From positions 62,001 to 126,000 of the forward strand of contig CANMQE010000002.1 of the NCBI GenBank assembly GCA_947499975.1: a stretch of DNA of 64,000 bases, in the 5' to 3' direction. The position numbers and the translations under genes are program-made. Position 1 is the stretch's first letter. Each line of letters begins with the position of its first letter. Below, in pieces: positions 45,017-54,787 of this stretch. The notes below the pieces were generated by a model. That model was not told the DNA's origin. It saw only the letters and a program-made list of their open reading frames with translations, and did no database searches. The DNA is from an uncultured Sphingomonadaceae bacterium (lineage in GTDB: Bacteria > Pseudomonadota > Alphaproteobacteria > Sphingomonadales > Sphingomonadaceae).

Positions 45017-46653
45017 GCGAGCTTCCCGATACCTGGGCCCAGGTGCCCATCAGTGAAGTCGCCGAGGTGAACCCGCGCAAGAGTGTTGATCTGAGTGGTG
45101 ATGACCCGGTGTCGTTCGTCCCTATGGCTGCCGTCGACGAAGTGTCCGGCACGATCGCCGCGCCAATAGAGCGGCCCTACAGTGAGGTCTCGAAGGGCTT
45201 CACGCATTTCCGAGATGGAGACGTGATCTTCGCGAAGATCACGCCGTCTATGGAAAACGGCAAGTCAGCAGTCGCTCGCGATCTGACCAATGGCACTGGC
45301 ATGGGTTCAACTGAGTTCCATGTGTTTCGCAGCTACGGGGCAATCGAGCCGGAATATCTCTGGCGCTACGTCAGGCAACAATCGTTCCGTGATGATGCGC
45401 AAACTGTCATGTCGGGTGCCGTTGGCCAACAACGTGTCCCGGCGGATTGGCTGAAGGAACACACTATCCCGCTCGCTCCGACGACCGAGCAGGGACGAAT
45501 CGTAAAGAAGCTGGATGGCTTGACCGCGCGCACCTCCCGGGCCCGCAAAGAGCTTGACCGCATCCCCACCCTCATCGCCCGCTACAAACAGCGCCTCCTC
45601 GCCCTAGCCTTTTCGGGGGAGTTGATCGGTGAGAATTTCGATGCGAGGCAAGTTCCTTTGTCATCCGTGGTCGTGCGTCTCGACCAAGGATGGAGTCCAA
45701 AGTGTGAGAACTTCCCGTCCGAAGACCCGTCAATTTGGGGAGTGATCAAGACCACTGCGATCCAGCCGGTCGATTTCTTGGAGCATGAAAATAAGCAGCT
45801 TCCTGCGCATCTTGAACCTCGTCCACGGATCGAAATCTCGGCGGGAGAGGTTCTCGTTACGCGAGCAGGCCCACGTAACCGCGTCGGGATTGCATGCTAT
45901 GTCCGAAAGACCCGGCCGCGTTTGATGCTGGCTGACAAAGTTTACCGGTTGGCGATCGATCCGGCCAAAGCTGATCCGCTGTATGTGACTTACATGCTGA
46001 ATTCACCCAACGCGTTGTCAGTTATTGAAGCCATGAAGTCGGGCGGGAGTGAAAGCGGGCTTAATCTAACTCAGGACAAGTTCTTGGGGTTGGTGATCCC
46101 TGTCCCCTCAATCCCTGAGCAAAACCAGACCGTCCGGCGCATCGAATCCGCCTTCGGCTGGCTCGACCGCGTAGCCACCGATCACGCCGCCGCCGCCCGC
46201 CTCCTCCCGAAACTCGACGCCGCGATCCTCGCCAAAGCCTTCCGCGGCGAATTAGTGCCGCAAGACGCCAATGACGAACCAGCGGCCAAACTGCTGGAGC
46301 GGATCAGGGCGGACCGGGAGGCGGAAGGGGCCAAGCCCAAGAAAAGGCGCGGCACACCGCGCGTCCATCAACTTGAAGCAGCCGACATTACTGCAGTTGC
46401 GTCCGTCGGCACGGCAACGTTGCAGGTTACCCGAAAGAGAAAGAAAGCTGCCACCATGAGCAAGAGCCGCCAAGACGACGATGTGAAAGACAAACCCTAT
46501 CTCGCTGGCTTGCTCAAATCCGGCCGCTTCAGTGATGCGCAAAGCCTGTTCCGCGCCGCCGATCTGCCCGTCGCTGATTTCTACAAACAACTAGCCTGGG
46601 AAATCGACGCAGGCCACATCGTCGACAGTGCCGACGAACTGAAAGCCGCCTGA
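45013..46653 (+). CDS. hsdS: type I restriction specificity subunit S with C-terminal extension
   Basis: A 546-residue specificity subunit with two target-recognition domains: the first opens LPDTWAQVPISEVAEVNPRKS and the second PLSSVVVRLDQGWSP. Each is followed by a conserved helix (EQGRIVKKLDGLTARTSRARKEL; EQNQTVRRIESAFGWLDRVA) and an ILAKAFRGELVPQD-type repeat. Residues about 482-546 add a separate-looking domain (KPYLAGLLKSGRFSDAQSLF, then FYKQLAWEIDAGHI) beginning at an internal Met after a Lys-rich linker. The TGA overlaps the ATPase ATG. Confidence 0.95.
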   Translation: MSELPDTWAQVPISEVAEVNPRKSVDLSGDDPVSFVPMAAVDEVSGTIAAPIERPYSEVSKGFTHFRDGDVIFAKITPSMENGKSAVARDLTNGTGMGSTEFHVFRSYGAIEPEYLWRYVRQQSFRDDAQTVMSGAVGQQRVPADWLKEHTIPLAPTTEQGRIVKKLDGLTARTSRARKELDRIPTLIARYKQRLLALAFSGELIGENFDARQVPLSSVVVRLDQGWSPKCENFPSEDPSIWGVIKTTAIQPVDFLEHENKQLPAHLEPRPRIEISAGEVLVTRAGPRNRVGIACYVRKTRPRLMLADKVYRLAIDPAKADPLYVTYMLNSPNALSVIEAMKSGGSESGLNLTQDKFLGLVIPVPSIPEQNQTVRRIESAFGWLDRVATDHAAAARLLPKLDAAILAKAFRGELVPQDANDEPAAKLLERIRADREAEGAKPKKRRGTPRVHQLEAADITAVASVGTATLQVTRKRKKAATMSKSRQDDDVKDKPYLAGLLKSGRFSDAQSLFRAADLPVADFYKQLAWEIDAGHIVDSADELKAA

Positions 46654-48242
46654 TGCGCCTCCTCCGCGTCTACATCGACGGCTATCGCAACCTGAAGAAC
46701 GTCACGGTCGATTTCGACAAGGACAGCCTGACCACGGTAGTGATTGGAGAGAATGGGACTGGGAAGTCGAACCTGATTGAAGCGATCGTAGAAGTTTTTA
46801 GGGCTTACGATCTCAACCAGAACCGGCTTTCTGCGTTCCGTTTTGAAATTGACTATCAGATAAATGGTCTCGTCATAAAGCTTCACAATACTCACAAGCC
46901 TAACGGACAACTGATGTGCTCTGTCGTTCAAGAAGGCGCAGCCTCCCACGGAATCGGCTCAACCGCGAAGCCGCATCTTCCAGATATGATTTTCGGCTAC
47001 TATTCTGGTACCGGACGCAAACTGGAAAAGCTCTTTGATGCGCACCAGTCGCGCTACTATGATGTCATCAATAAAGATCGCCCGAGGGTAGAATACCAGA
47101 TTGCACGTGAAAATCGGCGCCTGTTTTACTGTCGTTCAGCACATGGAGCTTTGGCTTTGCTCTCATATCTGGCCAAGCCGCGCGGCGATGACGGTCCGGG
47201 GGAGCTACTCACAGAAAGCCTCGGCATCACGGGGTTTCATTCTGCTCTCGCGCTATTGAAGCAGCCCTCTTGGTTCAAAGAAGGCCAACGGGCAGCGATG
47301 CGCGAAACGAGCAATATTTGGGGGGCGCATGGACCTGCGGGCGACTGTGCTCGCCTGTTGCGAGACTCCGCTTTCCATGCGCTGGAACTCGATGGGACAT
47401 ATGTTGATGACTATCGGCGCGCGGCCAGCAAGGAAGCTCAGCTCGCCTGCTTCCTACGCGATGAGCGCGCGCTGCGAGAATTCGCGGCAAACTACAAGAC
47501 CGATAAAGAAATGTTTGCCGCACTTGAAGCCGCCGACATTTCTGACTTGTTCCGCGAAGTCACAGTCTGGGTGACGCGCAAGAACGATGCCTCCGGCGAT
47601 ATCAGCTTTAGCGACCTTTCCGATGGCGAAAGGCAGCTGTTGATGGTGCTCGGTCTGATCCGAATGGCTCGGGGCAAAGAAGTCTTATTTTTGCTCGACG
47701 AGCCTGACACCCACCTCAACCCCGCATGGCAGCTTACCTATCTCGAATTGATCCGCGAATGGACAGAGGTCGCGGCAGACGAAGACACTTGCCAGATCGT
47801 AATGACGACTCACAACCCGCTGACCATCGCGGCGCTCGAAGCGAAGGAAGTTCGAGTAATGTCGTGCGATGACGATGGAAGCATTTCAGTTGACCCGCCT
47901 CGTATCGATCCAAAGGGCTTGGGGTTCGCAGGCGTCCTCACCGACATCTTCGGGCTTTCTTCCTCGCTCGACAAACCGACGCAGGAGTTGATTGACCGTC
48001 GAAATGAGCTTGCCAGGGAAGATGAGCTAACCGACGCGATGGCCAAAGAGTTCGCTGACATCAAAGACGAGTTGCGTCACCTCGGCTTTCTCTATGAGGA
48101 ACGCGACAAGCTCTACAGCGAATTCCTCAAGCAACTAAAGAATGTCGAATTGGCCGATGTCGAGCCGCTATCCCCCGATGAGTTGCGCGAACGGGAAGCC
48201 GAAACCCGTCGGATCGTTGAGGAGCTGCTGAGCAGGAAATGA
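46653..48242 (+). CDS. AAA-family ATPase, PtuA/OLD-like
   Basis: A 529-residue SMC/ABC-type ATPase. Walker A is GENGTGKSN at residues 32-40. The signature is DLSDGERQLLMVLGLIRM near 315, and Walker B is EVLFLLDEPDTHLNPAWQL. TTHNPLTIAALE is the His-loop. No Toprim nuclease domain follows, so it resembles PtuA-type ATPases that act with a separate HNH protein. It starts within the hsdS stop and ends within the next start, so all three are translated together. Confidence 0.9.
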   Translation: MRLLRVYIDGYRNLKNVTVDFDKDSLTTVVIGENGTGKSNLIEAIVEVFRAYDLNQNRLSAFRFEIDYQINGLVIKLHNTHKPNGQLMCSVVQEGAASHGIGSTAKPHLPDMIFGYYSGTGRKLEKLFDAHQSRYYDVINKDRPRVEYQIARENRRLFYCRSAHGALALLSYLAKPRGDDGPGELLTESLGITGFHSALALLKQPSWFKEGQRAAMRETSNIWGAHGPAGDCARLLRDSAFHALELDGTYVDDYRRAASKEAQLACFLRDERALREFAANYKTDKEMFAALEAADISDLFREVTVWVTRKNDASGDISFSDLSDGERQLLMVLGLIRMARGKEVLFLLDEPDTHLNPAWQLTYLELIREWTEVAADEDTCQIVMTTHNPLTIAALEAKEVRVMSCDDDGSISVDPPRIDPKGLGFAGVLTDIFGLSSSLDKPTQELIDRRNELAREDELTDAMAKEFADIKDELRHLGFLYEERDKLYSEFLKQLKNVELADVEPLSPDELREREAETRRIVEELLSRK

Positions 48243-49099
48243 TCTACGTCCACCGTGATTTCAGCAAGATTGCACCAGAGAAGCTGGCGGCTCTAAAGAC
48301 GGTGTCTGATGCGCTTGACGCAATCGAAGACCCCGCCGCGCGGAAAGCCTTTATCGATGCCAATAGAGCGGCATGGAGCACCGTTCGCGGCGAACTCGAG
48401 GCCATGTCATTCGGCAAATGCTGGTATACTGAAGCGAAGGAAGGCTGCTCGCGGTATCAGACGGACCATTACAGGCCGCATGGTCGAGCGAAGCAAGCCG
48501 CGAAGAGCTACACAGCAGGCTATTGCTGGCTGGCATTCGACATCGATAACTACCGCATCATCGGCGTGCTTGCGAATACGCAGAACCAAGAATATTCCGA
48601 AGAGACTGTCGGCAAGAGCGACTGGTTTCCAGTACTCGATCCGGCCACGCGCGCGACGTTGGCCAATCGATCAATCGACCTGGAAGTGCCTCTCCTGCTT
48701 GATCCCGCAAACGAAGATGATCCTGACAAGATTATGTTCAACGACAATGGTGAGGCCCACCCGTCGGATGAACTATCTGACGAAGAGAAGGCTTGGGTCC
48801 GAGACGCTATCGACCGTATGGGCATCAAGCAGGATAAGCTGAATGGTCTTCGCCGAAGAATATGGCGGGAATGCGAGGGGCGCATCGTAAAATACAATCG
48901 CTTCTTCAAGAAGCCCGCAGCTGAACGCACGCCCGAAGACAAGCTTAGCATGAAAGAGTTGGCTGGCGAACTTCGCGCAATGGCATCTTGCCGTGCTCCG
49001 TTTGCAGCGACTGCCAGGCACTGTTTGAAGAGCAATCGATTGGGCGATCTGATCATCAAAGACGAGTTCGCCGAAGCCAATGCTGCTGCTCACGCATAG
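48239..49099 (+). CDS. HNH-type nuclease, PtuB-like
   Basis: A 286-residue protein with SFGKCWYTEAKEGCSRYQTDHYRPHGRA near residues 58-84, matching the CxYCE...DHxRPK core of PtuB/retron-Ec78-type HNH nucleases with a Thr in place of one metal Cys. It is followed by the family pattern WLAFDIDNYRIIG and NTQNQ...DWFPVLDP. Paired with an AAA ATPase by an ATGA overlap, this is the layout of the Septu anti-phage system. It is the last gene of the operon. The activity is inferred from the family. Confidence 0.82.
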   Translation: MIYVHRDFSKIAPEKLAALKTVSDALDAIEDPAARKAFIDANRAAWSTVRGELEAMSFGKCWYTEAKEGCSRYQTDHYRPHGRAKQAAKSYTAGYCWLAFDIDNYRIIGVLANTQNQEYSEETVGKSDWFPVLDPATRATLANRSIDLEVPLLLDPANEDDPDKIMFNDNGEAHPSDELSDEEKAWVRDAIDRMGIKQDKLNGLRRRIWRECEGRIVKYNRFFKKPAAERTPEDKLSMKELAGELRAMASCRAPFAATARHCLKSNRLGDLIIKDEFAEANAAAHA

Positions 49100-49107
49100 G
49101 CTGCGCG

Positions 49108-49986
49108 TCACGGCTGACCGAGCCATTCCGCAGCCTTCGACGCCGCGCTCGCTGCCGTGAAGATCGCCCGGTTGTCGGCCTTGAGCACCTTTAGCCAGCT
49201 GGCGAGGTAGCTGGCGTGATCCGGTCGCGGGCTGGTGGAAAGACCAAGGTCACCACATAGGAAGGCTGAGCCGAGTTCGGCCACCAGCTCTTCCATAGCA
49301 TAGGCATCGTCGCCGAACCGCTTGCCGAAGGTCCGCGCAAGGCGATGGTCAGCGCCAGACCAATGGACGAGCTCGTGCAGCAAGGTGGCGTACCAGTTCT
49401 GCGCCGCGGTGCCGCTGGCGGTAGCGAAGAATCGCTCGCGGTCTGGCATGGTGATGGTGTCGGTCGCGGGCGTGTAGTGAGCGCTGTCGCCATGGATGCG
49501 CACGCTGGCACCTGTGCCCGCAACGAAGCTGTCCGCCTGCGGGATAGGGTCGAAGTCTTCTCCGTCTGGCACTTCGGGCATGGCGAAGCCTTCGACCTGG
49601 CTGACGTTGAACACTTGCGAGGCTTGAGCAAAGATGCGGGTCGAGCTGTCTCTATCCTCGGCCTGATCGTCATCACGACTGTCGAAGACCTTGTAGAACA
49701 CAATGGGCGCAGCCTTCTCGCCCTTGCGGACCTGGGCACCAATTGACTGCCATTGGCGATAGGTCGCCCAGAGCCCATGCCCGAAGTCTTGCGTCTCGGC
49801 GCTGGCCCAGAGGGCGAGCACGTTGACCCCGCGATAGGCTTTCCCGGTCGCAGCATTCAAGGGGCGCGAAAGCGGCGCGGTGCTGCGATGCCAAGGGAGC
49901 GAGAAAGTATCCGTGCCGCGTTCAAGGGCGGCGATGATCTGGTTGGTGATCGTATCGTAGATGCTGGCGGTTGTGGTGCTGGCCAT
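49108..49986 (-). CDS. ardC: ArdC-type antirestriction protein
   Basis: A 292-residue protein. The amino domain (IYDTITNQIIAALERGTDTFSLPW, GVNVLALW, QWQSIGAQVRKGEKAAPIVFYK) is the ArdC single-stranded DNA-binding domain. The carboxyl domain is a zincin with HELVHWSGADHRL and the third ligand in EELVAELGSAFL. ArdC from mobile elements protects incoming DNA from host restriction. It sits tail-to-tail with the defence operon, 8 bases away, and upstream lies a 220-bp gap before the relaxase gene. Confidence 0.93.
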   Translation of the reverse strand: MASTTTASIYDTITNQIIAALERGTDTFSLPWHRSTAPLSRPLNAATGKAYRGVNVLALWASAETQDFGHGLWATYRQWQSIGAQVRKGEKAAPIVFYKVFDSRDDDQAEDRDSSTRIFAQASQVFNVSQVEGFAMPEVPDGEDFDPIPQADSFVAGTGASVRIHGDSAHYTPATDTITMPDRERFFATASGTAAQNWYATLLHELVHWSGADHRLARTFGKRFGDDAYAMEELVAELGSAFLCGDLGLSTSPRPDHASYLASWLKVLKADNRAIFTAASAASKAAEWLGQP

Positions 49987-50207
49987 GGTGAAAGTCCTTC
50001 GTCCAATCGTTGGGAACGCGGATGAAGGGACGGGCCGGATTGGCCGGGTGGGTCAGCGGTTACGCGGAACAGCCAACACGGGAGGGCTTCAGCCCGAATG
50101 GAGCGGGCAGGCTGTTGATCCCGCCCGGCACGGCCTGTCGAAGAGGAGCAGTTCATTCCAACGGCAGGACGAAGGACGCCATGGCCTGCCGCCGCCAAGT
50201 CGTTTGA

Positions 50208-52955
50208 TCAGCCCAACCCAGCACCCATTGCCTTGGACTTTCCGGCCTCGGGAGTACTCGCGGCCATGGCCGTCTGCTTTTCGCCTGCGCGTTCGTAGAT
50301 CGCACGGACAAGTCGGTTCTTGTCGTCGGTGACAACCACGGCCTCGGCCTTGGCGCGCGACAGCGCGACATAGAGCATCTTCTGGTCGACCAGATTGGTG
50401 GAGCGGCTGTCTGCATGGATCAGAACGCGCTCGGCGGTCTGGCCCTGAGCAGCGTGGGCGGTCTGGACATAGGCGTGGCGCAAGTGGGCGTCGCGATGAT
50501 CGGACAGATCGAGTTTCTGCTCGCGTCCATTGGCAAGCTTCACCGTTGCCAGGCCACGGTCGGAATCGATGCGAGCAATAGTGCCGCCAAGGCCATTGAC
50601 CCGTCCGGCATCGCGGTCATTGCGGGTGAACTGCACGCGGTCACCGGTCCGCAATTCCATCGGCTTCGGCTCGAACACTTCGGCTTTGCCTGCACCCCAT
50701 TGCCGGGGATGCCAGTCGATTGATCTTCCATCACGGGCTTCGAGGGCAATGCGCCCGCGCTCGGAATCGACTGCGGCAATCGCAAAGCCTTCGCCCCTCC
50801 GCACGCCCTTGGCGGTATAGTCCCGGCTAAACCGGACGACATCGCCCACGGCATAGCTTGCTGCCTCGCGCGCTTCGGCGCGGGTCAGGCCCTTCGCCTC
50901 CAGAGCATCGAACCGCACCGCATCCACCGACAGCTCGCCGCGCTCAGTCAGCTTTGCGCGGATCATGCCGGTGAGTCTGTCGCGGCCCTCACGCGATGGT
51001 TCGATCACGAGCGTTCGCGCGCGCTCTGCTGGCGATAAGGCGAGATAATGGCGGGCCATCGTCCCTAGGCGCGCCTCCGGCGTCGCGCCTTCGATCACCT
51101 TGCCGCCGCCACGCTCCAGCGCAGCCAGCGCCTTGCCCGCATGGCCTTCGATCGAGGCCATGACGGCTTCGCGGGTGTCTGCATTGGTCTGCCGGACCAC
51201 TTCCGCGAGCTTCGCGGTCGCCATGCCTGCCTGCTGCAACTGAGCAAAGGCTGCGCCTGCACCAACCGATCCCAGCTGCTTGACGTCGCCCACCAGAACA
51301 AGCCGGGCTCCGGCCTTCTCGGCGCGGGTCATGAGTTTGGCCATGTCGTGGGCCGATAGCATCGAGGCTTCATCGACGATCCAGACGGCGTCCTTGCCCG
51401 CGCTCTTCGCTTCCGGTGCGAGCAAATGCCGCGCCACGGTATCGCCACGCATGCCGAGCGCTTCGCCCAGCACGGTCGCCGCCGATGCGGTTGGCGCAAG
51501 CGCAGTTACGACAAGCCCGCGTCGTTTGGCCTCGCGGGCATAGGTGGCAAGCACAGTGGTAGTCTTGGCCGTACCGGCATAACCCTGGACGGCAGCGACC
51601 CGATCCCGCGAGGTAAGTAGCTCGGCGGTCGCGCGCTTCTGGTCTTCGGTCCACGCATAGCCGGACCGGGCTGACTGCCGCGCAGCGCGTTCGATGCTCC
51701 GTGCTGCCGCCACCGGACTGACGAGCGCTTGCGCCATGTCTCGCCCGGCTTCCTCAAGGCGTAACATGGTGCGCTCGGTTGCGATGGCTTGCGGCGTCGT
51801 GAACCCGGCAAACTCCGCGCCGCGCCGGCCAAGGAATGTGCGCGGGACAAGCTCGCCGCGCTCTCCGGCCTCGGCAATTGCTGCACTGATTGCACTATGA
51901 CCAACCTTGCCGAAAGCGAAGTCTCCGGCCTCGCGCGCGAGTGTGCTGTCCGAGAATATGGCCTCGCGCTCGGACAGCTTGGCAGCGGCCCATGTCACCG
52001 CCTGCCGCGCCAGCAATTCGGGGCTGGCGGTTGCTTCGCTGCTATTGACCCGCTCCCTCGCCTCGACAATCAAACTGTTTCGCGCTGCCTTGTCGAACCC
52101 GCTGGCATCGGCTGTTGCTCGCCAGTCGGCGCGCAAGGTGCGATGATCCGCACTGGTCTTGGCCTCGCGCGTATCGAGCGCGGCGATCTGCTTTTCGGCG
52201 GCACTGGCTTCCGCACGGCTCGTACCGCGCTCGGCAAGCCGGGCATCGATGGCTGCGGTGCGCTGGCTCAGTGCGTCGACGGTCCTTTCCGGAACGCCCG
52301 CTATCTCGAACAGCGAGTCCTTACCCGCCTCGATCCGATAACCCAGCGCGGCAACGCCATGCGCCAGCTCCTGACGGTAGATCGCGCCGATTTCCTTTTG
52401 CAGCTGGTAGAAGGCGCGCGGCTCAAGGCTATGCCAATGGCCATTCCTGTCCTGTGTGGCGTTGAGGATAACGCCGTGGGTGTGTAGCTGCGGGTCCTGC
52501 GCCCGGCTTGTGGCATGGCGGAAAGTGGCGATGGCGAGATTGCCGGTTGCTTCGCGCCGGACCTCGCCGCCCTGCCTGATCCGCGTTGCCGCCATGTGCT
52601 TTTCGACATGGGCGAGGGCCACTTTCACTGCCGCGCCATGGGCCTTGATCAGCCGCTTGTCGCCCGCAACCTCGGCCATGATTGAGACCGACTTGGGCGC
52701 GGACAGTGTGATGTCCCAGCCTGGCCGGTGTACGACCTTGCCATCACGGGTGGTGCCGAGCTGTTGCCCGGCAATCCGGCCTTCGAGCAATTCGGCGAAC
52801 TTCTCGCGGTCCACCTCGCCGGACAGACCGAGCTTCTCGGCCCCTTCGCCAAGCCATTCGGACGGAGCCATGCCGCCTTCGGCATAGTAGTCGTCGGCTT
52901 CGTAATAGCTGGCGGCTTGCCCAGCACTCGACAGGGCCGAGACCGAGGCCACCAT
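50208..52955 (-). CDS. MobF-family relaxase/helicase
   Basis: This 915-residue protein starts conjugative transfer by nicking oriT and unwinding DNA. The TrwC relaxase domain has tyrosines in AASYYEADDYYAEGG, APKSVSIMAEV and the histidine triad HATSRAQDPQLHTHGV. The helicase half shows AVQGYAGTAKTTTVLATYA, WIVDEASMLSAHDM and HAYVQTAHAAQGQTAERVLIH. It is shorter than full F/R388 relaxases but has all core motifs. The ATG overlaps the coupling-protein stop (TGATG). No secretion channel is encoded in the element. Confidence 0.95.
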   Translation of the reverse strand: MVASVSALSSAGQAASYYEADDYYAEGGMAPSEWLGEGAEKLGLSGEVDREKFAELLEGRIAGQQLGTTRDGKVVHRPGWDITLSAPKSVSIMAEVAGDKRLIKAHGAAVKVALAHVEKHMAATRIRQGGEVRREATGNLAIATFRHATSRAQDPQLHTHGVILNATQDRNGHWHSLEPRAFYQLQKEIGAIYRQELAHGVAALGYRIEAGKDSLFEIAGVPERTVDALSQRTAAIDARLAERGTSRAEASAAEKQIAALDTREAKTSADHRTLRADWRATADASGFDKAARNSLIVEARERVNSSEATASPELLARQAVTWAAAKLSEREAIFSDSTLAREAGDFAFGKVGHSAISAAIAEAGERGELVPRTFLGRRGAEFAGFTTPQAIATERTMLRLEEAGRDMAQALVSPVAAARSIERAARQSARSGYAWTEDQKRATAELLTSRDRVAAVQGYAGTAKTTTVLATYAREAKRRGLVVTALAPTASAATVLGEALGMRGDTVARHLLAPEAKSAGKDAVWIVDEASMLSAHDMAKLMTRAEKAGARLVLVGDVKQLGSVGAGAAFAQLQQAGMATAKLAEVVRQTNADTREAVMASIEGHAGKALAALERGGGKVIEGATPEARLGTMARHYLALSPAERARTLVIEPSREGRDRLTGMIRAKLTERGELSVDAVRFDALEAKGLTRAEAREAASYAVGDVVRFSRDYTAKGVRRGEGFAIAAVDSERGRIALEARDGRSIDWHPRQWGAGKAEVFEPKPMELRTGDRVQFTRNDRDAGRVNGLGGTIARIDSDRGLATVKLANGREQKLDLSDHRDAHLRHAYVQTAHAAQGQTAERVLIHADSRSTNLVDQKMLYVALSRAKAEAVVVTDDKNRLVRAIYERAGEKQTAMAASTPEAGKSKAMGAGLG

Positions 52956-54787
52956 CAGACCGGACCTTGTTCGGTGCCGGGCTTGGCGTCGGCTTCCGCG
53001 CCCTTGGCGATCTCACTGACCCTGCTCCACAGCGTGCCCGCCGGATCGCCCGCGACGAAGCCGGGCTGACGCGCGTCGCCACGCCGGGTGATGTGATCGG
53101 CGGTGAGACCAATCCGGGCCACGGGAAAGCCGTCGGGAAGCAGCAGATAGCCCTGATGAGGCGTCAAGCGCAGTTCGCTTTCGAGCACGGCTGCGCGGAA
53201 ATGCCGCTGGGTTGCGATGGTCGTGCGCGGCACTTCGCTGCCAATCGACAGCGTATCGGTGGCAACGCGCATTTCGATCTCGCATTGACCGATGGTCTCG
53301 CTCGCCCATTTACGAGTTTCCTGGTCGACAGTTTGCAGGAACAGCTTGGTGTTGCAGCAGGCGAGCATGGCTTCTGCGATGTTCGCGCCGTAGCGATGGC
53401 GCATCTGCCCGAGCGCCTGGAAGGTGAGCACTATCGCCGCTCCGAACTTGCGACCTTCAGGCAATAGCCGGGCAAGGTTCTCGACCTTTGGAAGGTCGGC
53501 CAACTCGTCGAGCACGAACCAGATGCGCCTGTCAGGCGATGGCGACAGCCCCAAGACGGCGCTCGCGGCGCATTCGAGCCAGCAGGCCATGAGGGGTTTG
53601 GCCGCCTCGAAATAGTCTTCCTTGCGAGGGACGAAGATCCACGGTCTCGCGCCCTCGCATGTGTCCAGGCTGGCAATAAATTCGCGGAAGGCGAAGCGGT
53701 CGTCACCTTCATCTTCGACCTTCAGAAACTGGATCAGGTTCGCTGCTTTGGCGAGCATGAAGAGCACGCTGCCGGTGGCGCGGTCGGCGTCGTCGGCAAA
53801 GGTGCGGGCCGACGAAGTGTGTCCCAGCCATTCCTTCAACTGTTCCTTGCTCTTGACCTGCAGGGCTTCGAGCAGGGCTTCGAGGCTGCAGTTCTTCTCA
53901 GCCCACAGCGAACGCATCATGTTGGCGACAAGAATGCGGCTCGTTTCCAGCCAGACATCATCATCCTGACTGCCGGTTTCAGAGACCAGCTGTCGCGCGA
54001 TACGGTCGGCATCGGCGGGGTGTGATATCTCGTCAAAGGGTGACCAGAAGGTGCAGCGCGCATCGAAGGGATTGAGGATGATGTCGCCGCGCGCGGGGTT
54101 GTAATAGTGGGCGATGAACTCGCCCGATGTGTCGTAGACCAGCGCCGCTTCGCCGCGTCTCTCGATACCGTCGAGCATCTGGCGAAGGGCGGTGGTCTTG
54201 CCGCTGCCGGTGGTGCCAAGGAAGGCGAAGTGACGGGTCTCGATCCGGCGCGGGATCGGCACGGGGCCGATGCGTAAGGCATCCGCGCCACAATACTGGA
54301 TGGTCTGCGCAGCAACATCCTCTTCGCTCGCCATTCGGGTCCCGCCAAGCACCCGGTCGGCGAGCGTATCCTTGCCCTGTGCGGACATGGTGCGCTGGAT
54401 CAGCCAGACGGCCAGCATGCCGACTACCAGCCCGATAAAGGCCCCTGCGCCCGATACCTTTATCGCTTTCCAGAAGGTTTCGGCGATGAAGGGATCGCTG
54501 GCAAAGCCCGACGCTGAAACCGTCCAGCTCTGGCCGTCCATCGACACATTCATGGTGAGGTCCTTGCCAACAATCTGACCGAGCAAGGCGATCAGGTTCG
54601 CGAGCATGCACTGCATCGCGACCTTGATCTCTTCGGGCATTAGCAGGAACTGCGGCGCGATGATCGCACCGGCTCCCGTTGCGCACAGAGACAGCGTGGA
54701 GAAGAAGCGCAGTCGCTGCTGCCATTGGGCCATGCGCACGCGCCACAGCGCGTGGGCGCGGGTGACAAAATCGACGCCGGTATTCAT
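52955..54787 (-). CDS. type IV coupling protein (TrwB/TraD-like)
   Basis: A 610-residue ATPase that delivers the relaxase-DNA complex to a type IV secretion channel. Two amino-terminal membrane segments are seen (FFSTLSLCATGAGAIIAPQFLL and GAGAFIGLVVGMLAVWLI). Walker A is FLGTTGSGKTTALRQML, Walker B is IWFVLDELADLPKV, and ATRKWASETIG/RRTTIATQRHF-type segments follow. It overlaps the accessory gene by four bases and the relaxase gene by one. With no virB-type genes around, it must dock on a helper's channel. Confidence 0.94.
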   Translation of the reverse strand: MNTGVDFVTRAHALWRVRMAQWQQRLRFFSTLSLCATGAGAIIAPQFLLMPEEIKVAMQCMLANLIALLGQIVGKDLTMNVSMDGQSWTVSASGFASDPFIAETFWKAIKVSGAGAFIGLVVGMLAVWLIQRTMSAQGKDTLADRVLGGTRMASEEDVAAQTIQYCGADALRIGPVPIPRRIETRHFAFLGTTGSGKTTALRQMLDGIERRGEAALVYDTSGEFIAHYYNPARGDIILNPFDARCTFWSPFDEISHPADADRIARQLVSETGSQDDDVWLETSRILVANMMRSLWAEKNCSLEALLEALQVKSKEQLKEWLGHTSSARTFADDADRATGSVLFMLAKAANLIQFLKVEDEGDDRFAFREFIASLDTCEGARPWIFVPRKEDYFEAAKPLMACWLECAASAVLGLSPSPDRRIWFVLDELADLPKVENLARLLPEGRKFGAAIVLTFQALGQMRHRYGANIAEAMLACCNTKLFLQTVDQETRKWASETIGQCEIEMRVATDTLSIGSEVPRTTIATQRHFRAAVLESELRLTPHQGYLLLPDGFPVARIGLTADHITRRGDARQPGFVAGDPAGTLWSRVSEIAKGAEADAKPGTEQGPV

